Counted from the first letter of the stretch, positions 45,322 to 57,198 are shown. The stretch: 64,000 bases of DNA from Terfezia claveryi (GCA_015179025.1 WHUX01000002.1:744001-808000); one strand, 5' to 3'. The notes: generated by a model not told the origin, from the sequence alone. Made by a program: numbers and translations.

Positions 45322-46654
45322 GAGGCGAGCTGAGATCTAGGCGTGGGATACAGGATGGATTGCAACTTCATCCTTCCAAGCACCATTTTCGCATTCTTCG
45401 TACTGACTTCTATTCCTTTTTTACCATTTATGCAACACAAGAGTTGTACTTGGGTTCTATACCCGATATTCACGGGGACGGTTTCAACGCCATTTCTACG
45501 TTGATTGTCTCAAGATGTGGATCAGTTTTTTGTTTCTAAAAGGCGTTAACCTGGTGTTTATTTCACATTATTTTTGGGTTGGTATAATGCGTGGGAGCCT
45601 GGTTGGATGGACAAATTCTTGATGCGGGCGCACCGCAACCTAGATTGCTTATGGCTGCCCTTCTGGCTGCGATGGTTCATTTATTTTTTTCATGTTTTTT
45701 GGTTTGGCTTTTGCTCCTTCATCTCCTTGTAACTTTCTTCTATCTGTACAACTTCTGTTCTGTTTAACCTTACTGCGTCATTGTTCTAGCATTCAAATCC
45801 AGTGTCATATTCACGAATGGAGGGGCTTTTGACTGTATTTTTGATATTTTGATATTTGACTCCAGAAGAAATTTACTCTGCAGAATATGCTTCTTAAATC
45901 TTTTAATTTGTCATCCGGTGACAACTAGAATGATCCAATACCATCGCTTTTTGCCAGCTGTTTTTTTCACAAACAGTTGATGATGTCAGTTCAGTGGATA
46001 CTTAATCCAATGCATACGTTGTGGCGCTCAAATATAGGCAAATTTCCCAAGATGGTAGTGCGCGATTGCCGAATCGGGGAACATGGCGTTGGGGGGCGCT
46101 CAAAGGTGGCTTTGCCATAAGTAGCTTACGCTGAGCTGAGAGCCCCACTGCCATTGTTTTCAGGTAATTCAGCGCCAGGAATTTTGGGGGGGAGGGGGTG
46201 TGGGGGAGTGGGGCCGGCGGTCGGGGTGGAGGGGGGGCGTCTCTGCAAGCTAAGCTGTGCCGCTACTCTAAACGCCACACACATTAGTTAGCGTAGAGGG
46301 TTTTTTTTTTTTTTTTTTTTTTTTGGGGGGGGTGTTAAGAAAGAACTAACTTCCAACAAGTTTTGTTTACTTTAGGGTCATGATGCAATCACATACCCAC
46401 CAGTGACGTCTAAGGGGGGGGGGTTCTATAGCTTTGCTACTCTTTATTTTTTTTTTTTTTTTTGGGGGGGGGAAGAAATAAAGACATATATAAGGCTGGC
46501 TTGCTTTGCTGGAAATAAACTTATTCAAACCCCCCGTTTACTTGATACCACGGAATTGAATTTTCTAATATAATAATTATTTATATATATAATCAAGAAC
46601 TTTTGCAGTCGAGGAAAAAAAAAAAAAGGGAAGGAAAAACAACAATAACTCATC
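45322..46654. other. intergenic with poly-T/poly-G tracts
   Basis: 3' UTR of the fusion gene, then a region with T24G8 (46301-46332), G10 (46414-46423) and T17G9 (46447-46472), and an A-run near 46617, leading into the con-6 promoter. No gene. Confidence 0.55.
46301..46472. repeat. two poly-T/poly-G composite tracts
   Basis: T24 followed directly by G8 (46301-46332) and T17 followed directly by G9 (46447-46472), 114 nt apart, with a G10 run between them. Confidence 0.85.
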
Positions 46655-47499
46655 ATGTCGACGACGAAGGATGAGGAGGCTCTCAGGGCGAGTGATCCTT
46701 CGTATCCAAAGACTGAAAGTAATGTCATTGGTGGACATAAGGCCACAATAAGCAACCCAAGTACCGTCCCCCCCCCCCCCCCCCGGGGCCTCTCCCAAAA
46801 AAAATAATAATAAATCATATTTTTATTTTCAATTGTTTGCGTTTTTTTATTTTTTTATTTTTTTGGTTGGCATGTTTCTTCATATTTTTGAATCGAAGTT
46901 CATTCGATCCTGTCATACGTTACATGGCGTTTAATGCCACCCCCCACCTCCCTCCCCCCCAATGTGGGTGTTAACTCTCTGTTATACCATTTTTCAATGA
47001 CATCTCCCATTTAGTAAGTTTTCAACGAATTAGACTTTTGCAGGGCTTACCATGCTTTACTTTTTGTGTGTGGGGGGGGGGGGGAAACAGGAACTTCTGA
47101 GGAAGCCAAACAACATTCGCGAGAGGTTCTTGAGCAGTTACATGGCGGAGGGGAGACGGCACATTCAGCTCCCGAGGGTGAAAAGGACCATGGGAATGTC
47201 AAGAGGGGATTGAAGGCGTAAGCATAATTTCCTCCCCCTCCTCCTCCTTCTCCTCCTTCTCTTCAATTTCTGCGGCTTCTTGTCACGATCAATGTTACCA
47301 CATTCACAGGACGGGTACGATGTGCCTCGTGACACTAATGCCGTAAGTGGATGTTGGTTAGAAGACAAGAGACGAAGGGTGTTTATGTGGCAGATTAGTG
47401 GACTAACGTTGAATGTGATGTAGAACTATCTCCAACCAATTTGTTTCCGATGAGGCGAAGGAGAGGGCAAAGGAGAGATTAGAGACGGGAGATTATTAG
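46655..47499 (+). CDS. con-6: conidiation-specific protein 6 (con-6) homologue
   Basis: Three exons: 46655-46760, 47091-47217, 47424-47499; introns 330 nt (GTACCG...AAACAG) and 206 nt (GTAAGC...TGTAG); 102 aa. Two con-6 repeats are complete after splicing: SNVIGGHKATISNPR-TSEEAKQHSREVL (about 22-49) and GNVKRGLKATISNQ-FVSDEAKERAKERL (about 71-98). Both introns interrupt a repeat near KATISN, and only splicing restores them, which strongly supports the model. Con-6 proteins are small, hydrophilic and induced during conidiation, desiccation or light exposure. Intron 2 contains a possible in-frame 33-nt cassette exon (47310-47342). Intron 1 carries C17 and G13 runs at its two ends. Confidence 0.93.
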
Positions 47500-49746
47500 G
47501 TTGCATCGAACAGAAATCATGTAACAATCAGGGAGGGGGGTGATTTTCATATTAAATAGGGGGTCATTATAATTCTAGGCAAGAGAATTATAGTGGAGAG
47601 GTTTACATCGCAAAACTGCGTCTATTTTTTTTTTCTCTTTTTTAAACACTCAACCAGCTTTACATTACCGCATATCTCTCCCTATTGTCCGCGCATGTAT
47701 GGTAGTTTGATTAAACTGGACTTTGTTTTGCGACGTTTATTTTCCTATGAGATATGCCCTGCAGGCCACCCAACCAGGAAGTTGATGCATATATAATAAT
47801 ACATGCATGCTTGGATTCCGCTCGTATTGAGAGATAAGATGGTTGCCAAAATAATGATAGGAACCTCCCCCCCACTCACTTCCCTCCTCCTTCCCTCCAC
47901 TGCGAAGGTGTAAAGTGCCAAATGACGGAGAGTGTTTTAAACGACACCTGAATTCACTAAAACAATGTCACATTTACGTCACATACCGTAACCCTAAATA
48001 GGATGGTAGAGGCCTTAATTATACGCGATGATTCCAGCCGGTTTGTGAATAGGCTAATGGCGGGTATTGCAATCTTTCCAATTTTTTTTTTTTTGGAAAT
48101 GATCAGTTGTATGGAGTTAGTCACATGATTTGGGATGTTCAGAATGGTATTCTCATCTTTTTTTACGTGGCTCTTCTACCTATTCGATCGTCTGCCGAGA
48201 CTGGATTAGAGCCCCCTTTTCCTTCGGGGTTCAGGCCCGCTGGCAGTATATATAAGGTGAAGCCCGAAGAACTGTACATAATTTCATAGTGCTTATACAT
48301 TCCAACTGAGAAGCGCGACACGGATTTGATTGGTGCGGACTGACACATCTACAGAATGTTGAATAAAACCGCTTGCTCAACGAGATCATCTGCTTGCTCA
48401 TGTCATGCGCGACAAAGCAGAGGGAAAAGGAAAGGAAGCCCAATTTTACAGGACAGCACTGATACTGTCCCACATCAGAGATCTTCAGTAAACTGTCAAT
48501 GGGGTTTGAGATCAGGGAACGCTGTGGTATCGCTAAGCTCGCATGGATCTGTGGCACAGCTGCTAGACTTTGTACCAAAATGTCTGGGTAGAAATGTACG
48601 CATGCGCACATATGCGTGAGCCAGTTCAACACCTTGGTTTATGGGATGCTGTGATCGATGTGGGTGCATAATTAGAGTAAGATGGGTGCAGTATCGATTT
48701 TCACTGCTTCGAATGGCGGTATGCATGTCTCGACACATACAATGCCCAGGGGTCGGACATGTACTCTACTGTCAATAAGAGTTCCTCCTCTACCTCTGTA
48801 CTAGACGCGATATATCAGCTCCGAGACGGGTGTCTTCACTTTCGCACTTCTATTTCGCTCGAGGAAGCACTACGGGAGGTTGGTGCCCGCCAGGCTGTAC
48901 CGGTAAGTAGTGAAACATGATAATAGATGTGTGTTGTAGCTGGACCCAGAATGTGGTTAAGAATCAGAAAGCCCCCTCCATATAATTGAATTTAGTTCGA
49001 GTTAGATAGTTCTACCAACCAATACTGGGTGAAAATGCAGGCCCGTCTGCGCCGGTAGAGGGTTGTGCTTGCATAGAGCTGCACAGTTCAAAAGTAGTGT
49101 ACACCATTCTATCCTTAGTGAAGTTGATTAGGTACCACCTACACACATAATCAAGATTATAATTTATATGATAGTTCGTTCTTACGCGCGGTTTCTTGCC
49201 ATCAAACCACGCTTAGGGTCAGTATAAGAACCCGGGGAATGGAAGATGTAAGTATACCCTACGAACCTGTTTATCCGTTTTGCACACAAGGAACCTCTTC
49301 GGTTGTTGTAAAGCAAGAAATATCGATCACGGCACCGTCTTCGTTGCTATCCGCTGCCTACAGCCGCACTGTCCACTACCCGTTTGCGCAAGGTAGAGCT
49401 CTTTTCTCAAATCACTCCAGAGAATATCAAGGCATAGACGCTTCCAACATCTGCAATAATTCTATTTAGTGAAGATATCCAATGCATGCTTGCATTTTAA
49501 GCTTCATCAGATTTAGATTCTGTTGACTAGGAAGTTGGTGACTCCATTGAGGGCCGTCCAGCCCGGTTTTTTTTTCTGTTTCTTCTGCCTGGAGGAGGTC
49601 AGGTAGAACAAGAAAGACCTGACTTAGATGATGGTACCTTGTTGGTATAATATTTCAGGTGTACTACGATGAGAGATATTGCCAGTGTTGACGTGTAGTG
49701 GAATAGAATACCAAGCTATGGTTGATCCTCATGATCAAGAGGGTTA

Positions 49747-49805
49747 CCCTGAGCCTAGTCTGGTTGCACAATACGAGAGGTTGTGCAACCAGACTACCGT
49801 GAGCC
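49747..49805. mobile_element. 41-bp palindromic mini-element with 9-bp target duplication
   Basis: CCCTGAGCC (49747-49755), element 49756-49796, CCGTGAGCC (49797-49805; 8 of 9 match). The element is a perfect inverted repeat: TAGTCTGGTTGCACAA, a 9-nt loop, TTGTGCAACCAGACTA. Two exact copies of the dispersed 11-mer face each other as terminal inverted repeats. Confidence 0.85.
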
Positions 49806-50736
49806 CACCGAAGATCCATAAGTTCTGACAGGCGTTCTAGGGATGTTCTGAGCCACAGTTAGTAATCGTTACCAAAAAAGCTGCTAAATCGGCCAACTCA
49901 CAAATTGTCTAGTGATTCTTCCTAATTACACGTGCAAATGCACCATCTCCAAGGTAATATGCCATTATTCTCACTTTCACAATTGCAAGATCCTTGCCGT
50001 CTAAAGGTCTAGCAGATAGGTTGGGGCATGGTAGGGTGGAGAACTGAATCGAAATGAGCGATATTTTCTGTTTTTGGGAGCTGCTTGAAACATAATATCA
50101 CAATAGCTAGAGCGGGGGCATTCTGCCTAGCACCACATATATTAGCAAGTCGTAATGTAGTCTGGGCAGGTATATTAATATTGGAGCTCACAATAAAGCT
50201 AATTCGGTCAACTCCTCAGTATACTGTATTGTCTTGCTATTCGTCGTGACGGTCTTATCATATTTCCCACAATGAAACAATCCGATGACATGCATAATGA
50301 GTAACATCTATCATGCCCGCAATAGGTAGATCCTTGGACAAATGATCTCGGCAATATTCGAATGCTGCGCAGTGAGAGATATGTTCGTTGTCAAGTTCTT
50401 TCTTTTGACGCCTTCTGTAGAATTTGAATCAGAGAGTGTATTATAGTAAGCATTATGAATTTCGTACGTGGAGAAGTGAAGTTCAAAATGCTACATACAA
50501 TTAGAAGCAGGAGAAAGTTTTGACTACGGGGGTGTCGGCGGCATAGAGCGATAGCTCTAAATTATAGAGGATGAGCTGGCGTTTATGGGGAGGGCATGAA
50601 CATTTTTATCGGAAATAGGCATGCTGAGAATGTAGATGATCAGCTATGGGATTTCTGGTAGAGTTATCGGAGGGTCAACTGCCTATGATGTTGGCTTGTC
50701 GTCCTCCTAACCTGGTGAGGGTACTTAGTACTTAAG

Positions 50737-50747
50737 TAGTCTGGTTG
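50737..50747 (+). repeat. TAGTCTGGTTG dispersed repeat, exact copy
   Basis: Exact copy; followed by GTATTCGAAG and preceded by GTACTTAAG, a resemblance too weak to call a duplication. Confidence 0.7.
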
Positions 50748-52283
50748 GTATTCGAAGCCCTATAGCTATTGCGTTTGCTTGGTTTTTTTTTTCTCGGTGA
50801 TCCAGCTCAATTTTTCTAGATGGTAGGTATATACTATATATATAGGCAGTGTGAAGTTTCATCATTTTTTGACTTAGTCCACTTCTACAACCAGATATAT
50901 ACAGCCCCAATCAGAAAGTATCCGGGACTCATAAAAAGCACTAGACGCCGGCTGAACCACTACTTAGATTAGTTACGTCTACAATCGTTTTCAAACCAAA
51001 CATGCCCAGAGAGAGAGTGAATGGACCGAACCCACCTCCGGATTCTTCACATTTCCCGGATGAGCTTCATTCACTCACCATGAAGCCCGATACGAGTAAT
51101 GTATTTAATAAGAAACAATCTGTTATGCAGATATACAATCTGCTGATTATATTGCTACTGGTATGAGGGAAATTTATTGCGAAGACAATCAAAATTTCTA
51201 GGAGATGATATGTTATTTAGGAAAAACCTCAAACCTGAAAATATCAACTCTCGCTTCATGATATTGGCACCTGCAGTTTTAGATATTGACCACCCATACT
51301 CCAAATTTGCTAATATACATGAAGTTATGGAGGATCTACTGCAGATTCAGCTCAGACTATAGGCAATTGCCACCTACCGCTTTCCCCTGAGCGGGGGGCA
51401 TCTCTTAGTAGTTTGTATGGACGCTCTTCCCTGCTGAGGCCTTTACCAACTCTATTTCATATTCGTACGTCATAGTTATGCCCTTGGATAATCTCGAAAC
51501 AAATAGAAGTGTAATACTTACCCACAGTCCCCGAAGCATTCGTGTGTTTCCTATCATTAGGTGCAAGATAGCTAAACCCCTCATCATAACCCAATTCTTG
51601 TCAGATATATTGTATGTAGATTCTTCTTTGGGAGTTGGCGTGGCTCTGAGTGGGATCATCCAGCTGTGGTCCCGCATGGGATGCGCGTCTTCGGGCAGAT
51701 AGCTTATACAAGTACTGAATTACCTTCCCCCCCCAAAGAAAAAAAAAAAAAAAAAAAAAAAAAAACTTACCCCCAACGGCAATAGCATAGTCCAAATGAT
51801 CACATCTTCTGCTACATGTCATCTCCTTATGTCCAGTCTGCAAAAGGAGCGTGGTGGACCTTGCTGAGTGTGCCATAGAGTCATGCTCAGGAGAGTGCCT
51901 TTCTTGACGTCAGCGATCAGCTTCCTTCCGTAGAACGGTTTCATTTTACCTGTGACGGTATGAGCCTGATGCATAAACTGGATGCCACCTCTCTAGGGGT
52001 ACTTTATATATGTTGAATTACCACGGGTACACTTCATCCAGCTAAACACCTATACGGTGTTATGAAATCAAAAGAGATATATGAAATTAGTACCCAGCAG
52101 CCGAGCTAGATGAATATTGATAAGATTAAACCAATATAATTACCCTTAGGCGGAGCGGTTCAAGCGGAGTCTCGGTTCCTTCGGTGTTCAGCATAGTTTG
52201 TGGGGCTGGTATGAGATAATCTTAGAAACTTGATGTTTATATAGCTCTCGGCGAAGTATAATTACAGCTCAACAGAGTTCTAA

Positions 52284-52363
52284 GTCTCCGTAGCTCAGTG
52301 GTAGTAGCGAGAGATTGCAGCTCAGTTATCTCTAGGTCAGGCGTTCGAACCGCCTCGGGGACT
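52284..52363 (+). tRNA. tRNA-Cys(GCA) with a short intron
   Basis: Acceptor stem GTCTCCG / CGGGGAC (one T-G pair) with T as discriminator base. D-arm GCTCAGTGGTAGTAGC has one extra base compared with the usual GCTCAGTGGTAGAGC. Anticodon stem AGAGA / TCTCT encloses a 14-nt loop TTGCAG...A, so anticodon GCA is followed by about 7 extra nt (CTCAGTT) at the canonical 37/38 intron position. Variable loop AGGTC; T-arm AGGCG-TTCGAAC-CGCCT. A-box (TAGCTCAGTGG) and B-box-like (GTTCGAACC) sequences are present and a T-run terminator follows. The U73 discriminator and GCA anticodon both fit Cys. Confidence 0.88.
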
Positions 52364-52379
52364 TTTTTTTTTTTTTTTT
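52364..52379 (+). terminator. RNA polymerase III terminator
   Basis: Sixteen T directly after the tRNA discriminator base. Confidence 0.85.
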
Positions 52380-53465
52380 ATTTAAAAATCTTCAACTGAT
52401 TGCCTTAGTCAGCGACTTATACTAAATATATCACGTGACATAAGTGGGGCAGTTTTCGCGGTGCAGAAATAACAGACCAACATAATATAAGTTCTCGTGA
52501 GGAGGAAACCTACTTGTTACATACTCTGGCAGTAATCTGGCTATAGTCTCGTGCCCAGAGCCTCGTAGATCATTTGCGTCCCGCGATCAAAGTTTGTTAG
52601 GTAGCTTTCCCCCGCTTGTTGCAAATCAATATAAATTGTTATCCCATACCCTCATGATAATATGTCAGATAGTTAACCAGACTACCGAAAGGTATGCCTG
52701 GCAGGTGAGTATTTGACAGTCTACTATTCTATCCTACCACTTCATGGCACATTATTGACGTATCTAATAACTCAACCCTAGGGAAGCTTGTGGGATGATC
52801 GAGAGCCTTACACCGCTATGGACCTCTAGATCTCTGATGAAAGAAAACTCTGCCCCCTGGTATTTTCTAGAATAACTACAGAGGCCCACGGACTGAATAC
52901 TATCACAAGTCCTCAAAGCTCCTAGTTTCATGTGTTTGCTGGGCCTATTTCTCCTTCAATAGTAACAGTATGGCAGCCCTCGAAAATGCTGTAATAATTT
53001 GCGTGCCAGTTTTCTGCCCTATGAATTCGAAGCATGCTTCAAACTTCTGGAACACAAAATGTGGAATTGTAGGCGCTATTGACTGTATGCTTGGAAGCTT
53101 CGTGCACAAAAATAGTTGGGGCAGCTGCGCCCGGGCCTCTGGGACCCTGAAACCAATTGAATAATCTAGGGGCGGCTGCACTTCGAACCGTGCCGCTTCA
53201 AAGATTCCCTCGATCTAAAAGTCGTTTCAGTGATGTCATTCGTTGGCAGCTGGGTAGATGCAGTATAAGATACATCCGAAGTATATTTTTCTGTAGCTTA
53301 ATGGACTCTGAACAAGTTCGCAAGGGATGCACGCATCCGATAGTACAGATCTTCCTTTGAGACCGTGAAGTTTATCCATCCGTTGTACTATCGATCTCTT
53401 CTGAGGCACTAGGAGGACAGGGGTTTCTGTAGGATCGCAGGTGCGTGCAGCGTAAGATCGGTACA
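52380..53465. other. intergenic
   Basis: No supported gene. Contains a one-mismatch copy of the repeat (TAACCAGACTA, 52674-52684). Confidence 0.5.
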
Positions 53466-53972
53466 ATGAGTATTCAACAGACCAGATCCTGCTCGAATGT
53501 GAAGCCAGGTGTCAATCGATTTGCCGTTCCATGTATTATATCGGCTTTCATTCATATTATTTGTCAGTATGGTTTTCTGCTCGGAGCAGCTGAGGCTAAG
53601 CGTGAACCCTCTGTTGCGGAAGCAATGAAGGGTTTCCATGCCATATTAGACCCTCACCGGTATTACCAAACAAGCATACACACACGCTTTGATTGGAAGG
53701 GACAGTCGCTCATTGACAGAAGAGTCTGTTGGTTGGCTATTGTATCTTTCGTATTAAACCATCTCACAGTAGCTAAATATTTTCTTCAGATATTTAGCAT
53801 TCCAGAAACGCATTTGTCGTTCCCCTCTTTCTTGACTAACGTGAGAGAACCCCTCCTCAAAACACTTGCTTCCCTGCCTCCAAATATTGGAAATCCAATC
53901 TCAATACTGGTTTTGAACACGGTATCGGGTCTCCAGCATACCACTTGCTATCCGTTAGGTCTGCAACAATAA
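53466..53972 (+). CDS. possible uncharacterised membrane-associated protein
   Basis: Open frame of 168 aa from the first ATG (the frame stays open slightly upstream). Two hydrophobic segments are visible (about residues 20-42, AVPCIISAFIHIICQYGFLLG, and about 88-112, RRVCWLAIVSFVLNHLTVAKYF), with polar stretches between. No domain recognised, and no intron evidence. It ends 98 nt before the alpha/beta-hydrolase start on the same strand. It could be a genuine orphan gene or an open relic; a five-hundred-base open frame alone is moderate evidence. Confidence 0.35.
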   Translation: MSIQQTRSCSNVKPGVNRFAVPCIISAFIHIICQYGFLLGAAEAKREPSVAEAMKGFHAILDPHRYYQTSIHTRFDWKGQSLIDRRVCWLAIVSFVLNHLTVAKYFLQIFSIPETHLSFPSFLTNVREPLLKTLASLPPNIGNPISILVLNTVSGLQHTTCYPLGLQQ

Positions 53973-54070
53973 CCACCCATAGTGCCAGTCATCTGTGTTG
54001 AATTACTCATTTCCCTGACGGGGGTGTCTGTAAACTCACTAGTTGGTTGAGGTTCGGTGAACGAAGCCAG

Positions 54071-55566
54071 ATGGTCCAAAAATACACTTTCACGTACTCT
54101 AGGGTCTGCGGTATAGACATCGAGCTGGATATCTACCTTCCAGATTCTCAAAGTGTCAGCACAGTGGGAATAACTGCGATACCAGGAAGATCTGGAGCCC
54201 CAACTGCGATTTCTTCCGTGGTATTCTTTCATGGCGGCGGCTTGACGTGGGGAAATAGGGAAATGCTTCCCGAGCAGCTGAAAGGTATGATGATTCTCGG
54301 TCTTAGCTTCCGCCCAACCTTCTTTCTAGCAGATTTCATCCTTTCTTTCTTCTTGTGTCGTAAGTATACAGAATTTCCAGTATCTTCCTTCTATTCTTCG
54401 TTCGGCTTTCGTACAACTGTTCGAAACGCAGTAACTAGGCCACTTGTCTTTCGTCCCCGCTAAAGCACCAACGACAGTCGCTGGCCTTGCCTTCTCGTAC
54501 AGGTTCAGAAGGATTTGGAAGTCATTCATGTTTTCTCTCGACTTTATCCACGAATGCTAACAACGGGACTCATAATCCACCAGACGCCGTCCTTGGTTCC
54601 TCAATAGCCTTGATTTCGGCAGACTATCGCCTCCTATTTCCATTCTCCGCACGTCACATTCTCGAGGATGTCCTAGCTCTTTTCAGCTACCTTTCGACCA
54701 GTGTGAATCAGAACCTCATCGCTCAGAGTCCCACTATGCAACCGGCATACCTTATCTCGGACAGGTTGTTTGCCGTAGCAGGGGCTTCTGCAGGCGCATA
54801 TCCAGCTATGCTCGCCGCCTTGTATGCTACTCCACGTCCACGCGCCTTGTTTTCGCTTTATGGGATAGGTGGAGATCTCCTCTCGCCTTTCTACGTGCAC
54901 CAGGCACCGCTTTCAGGTTGGGAATCAAATTTGGGAGATAATCGGATGTTCCTCGTACCCACCGCCCAGGATAAACTATCCTTATTACCCGGCCTGTCAA
55001 ATTGCCCCGTCGACTTGCCATCGAATACGGTCATACCGGGCTATGAGGCGCGTGTGAAAAGCTTATACCGAAAGCTACTGGAAAATGGTACCTTCCTAGA
55101 CCACCTAATGGCCTTCCCAGGGCTAGGCGAACTGTTATTACAGGCGGGCAAGAAGGACAGTACGTCGGATCCAATCTCTCCATCGGCGGTCAATTGTTCC
55201 TCAGCATCCATAGGCTCTAGTGGCACCAGCCCATCATCCTCTGATACACAGAAACTCAAAAAACAGAAGATGGAAGCAGCCATACCAGAGAGTATTCGCT
55301 ATCTTTTCCCACAGCTTCATATCACAAGCAAGTTCCCTCCAACGTATTTAGTGCATGGCACGAACGATAAACATGTCGACTGTCGGGAGAGTAAAGAAAT
55401 GGCAAAACGACTTTATGAGGTTGGGGTAAAATGCGACCTTGTCCTAGCTGGAGGACTGGGACATGCATTCGACATGGCCCATGTATCAGGTCCTATGGGA
55501 CGGGTATTGTGGGATAGGTTTCTTGGAGAAGTGGTACCCTTCTTGCTGAAACACTTGAAGGAGTGA
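54071..55566 (+). CDS. alpha/beta-hydrolase fold-3 esterase/lipase-like protein
   Basis: Two-exon model: 54071-54284 and 54503-55566; intron 218 nt (AAAG|GTATGA ... GTACAG), phase 1; 425 aa. The ATG at 54071 starts a beta-strand pair (YTFTYSRVCGIDIELDIYLP). Oxyanion HGGG is at 54-57, followed by ISADYRLLFPF, the nucleophile elbow GASAGA (Ser167), acid GTNDKHVD (Asp360) and His392 in GGLGHAFDM. A Ser-rich insertion (about 300-320) precedes the last strand-helix units. The triad is complete, so the protein should be active on small esters or lactones; the substrate is unknown. The intron is long for this locus and contains a possible 30-nt in-frame exon (54332-54361, preceded by TTTCTAG and followed by GTAAGT), so the segment after LPEQLK is uncertain. 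Confidence 0.85.
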
Positions 55567-56682
55567 GAAGCGGTCGAGTAACGAGACTTGAGTTCAGTTC
55601 AAAATTAGCGATTTGACTGAGAGAATAACTAGCATATAGGCGATCGGCTAGGTGGGTACGATGGGAAGTATCTATTACCTAACAAGCATCCAAAGGGAAC
55701 ACTGGATATGCTTTTTATCGGAGGGCCCTAGAAGCTGACAAGGTTAAGTATCTAAATAAGCATGAATGCGGGAAATGTCTTCATGATTCGTTATGCATGG
55801 TGTATAAAAAGTTACCTGATCTATTTCTTCAAGTTTCCTATATGTATGTTTCGAGGTTAGCGAGTAAGGTCCTAGAATTGACAATGAGATGAAACACATA
55901 TTCGACCGAACCAAATCCATGCTTTGCTCCTCAGACTTTTAGCACTATCATATAGCTAGTATGTGGCGTGGGAGTTTAAATAAACTCCAATAACAGGCTT
56001 CCAAACTCATTGTATTCATGTTGTTACATCCTCCTTGTGATCTCGACCACAAGATGTCATTTTTCAGCAAAGCAAGGTAGAGAAGGCAATATATGTGATG
56101 GGCTTGTACTGATCGGGGAGCGTCTGCATATGTACCACGCATACATCGATCTCAAATCCTACACATCAATTTCGTGACCGCCACTATCAACCGTTCCAAC
56201 AATTGGTGGATAAAAACACTGAGATACCGTATATCACATTCTGCTATTTCGTGTGTCTGAGAGGTGTTTACTTCCCCAATTCCAGCCCGTTCTGCGTAAA
56301 ACATGCTCTGCGTGGCGGCACCTTTCTCTTAGTTGGTACAGTTACACACAGTTGTTAGTATTTTGATCGAGACTGTATTTATAAATTAGGATGGACCGGC
56401 TCAAAATATCAAGCATGCATGTGCCAGTGTCAATACCATCTCCAGTGTGACGGCTATGGTATCTAGCTCCGAGTGGCAGTGTGGATGTGACTAGGGCGAG
56501 AACATTCAAGTGGTTTGTTTTCGCCAGATGGTCACTTTGGCCGAATGTTATTTGTCCCTGCTTGTAGTTTCGGCCTAGGTACGGAGAGATTGTGGAACCA
56601 ACGAACTATCTTCATGAGTTGCCATGAATTACAAAGTGTGTCGTACCACAAACCAATGCTTGCTCTTTCTTGATATGTAATG

Positions 56683-56713
56683 TGGCACAAAGGTAGTCTG
56701 GTTGGCACAAAGG
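56683..56713 (+). repeat. TAGTCTGGTTG copy between 11-bp direct repeats
   Basis: TGGCACAAAGG (56683-56693), TAGTCTGGT (56694-56702), TGGCACAAAGG (56703-56713). The right repeat also completes the long motif TAGTCTGGTTGGCACAA. The direct repeat includes the 9-bp duplication GCACAAAGG. Confidence 0.8.
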
Positions 56714-57198
56714 GTGACCTGAGGTATTTGGTTCAAGATAATTCAGAACCTCGGGCTAGAGGTCGAGGTATATTGGAACCGCCGTTACGTAGGTCATTTA
56801 GGTTAGCTGTGGCTTCGAAGAGGGTGGAAGCAATTGCAAAAACTTCTGGCTAAGTAAATGTAAATGAAAGTGTCCTGAGGAAGAGAACTCACCTTCATTC
56901 AGCCTGAAAGCATTTTGAGCGATGATCATGACCGGACAAGTTCTTGAGTAATCACCAGCCTGTCTGTGCGGTCCACTTTGCAATTTGCTAGACACGGCGG
57001 GCCTTCACCAGTGGGTCTAAAAGCGACTTGCTTGTACCTCCATGATGGTGGAGTGGAGAAGTTTGGGCAAGATTCATGGTGTGAATTGTGGTAGTCCGAG
57101 GGGCTAGTGCAAGCCAGTGGTAGGTTTCACGGAAAGTGTAGTGTCTAACTACTTAACTTGTGGCTTATAGGTCTTGGGGAAGTTAACTTACCGTGTGC

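Larger units (their letters stand above)
47500..52283. other. gene-free region
   Basis: About 4.8 kb with scattered short frames (for example 48231-48632, 49239-49469, 51177-51362) that show no clear family. Contains the palindromic repeat at 49747-49805, one exact repeat copy at 50737 and an A-run at about 51739-51766. A possible gene relic near 51120-51360 cannot be assigned. Confidence 0.45.

Noticed and set aside
51177..51362. Open frame containing LKPENI, resembling a protein-kinase catalytic loop
   Set aside because: No other kinase subdomain is nearby, the required RD is absent (RKNLKPEN), and the frame is 61 codons in AT-rich DNA.
54332..54361. 30-nt micro-exon in the alpha/beta-hydrolase gene
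   Set aside because: It is in frame and has good splice signals, but it would insert a Phe/Leu-rich decapeptide between HGGG and the next strand; kept only as a note on the gene model.
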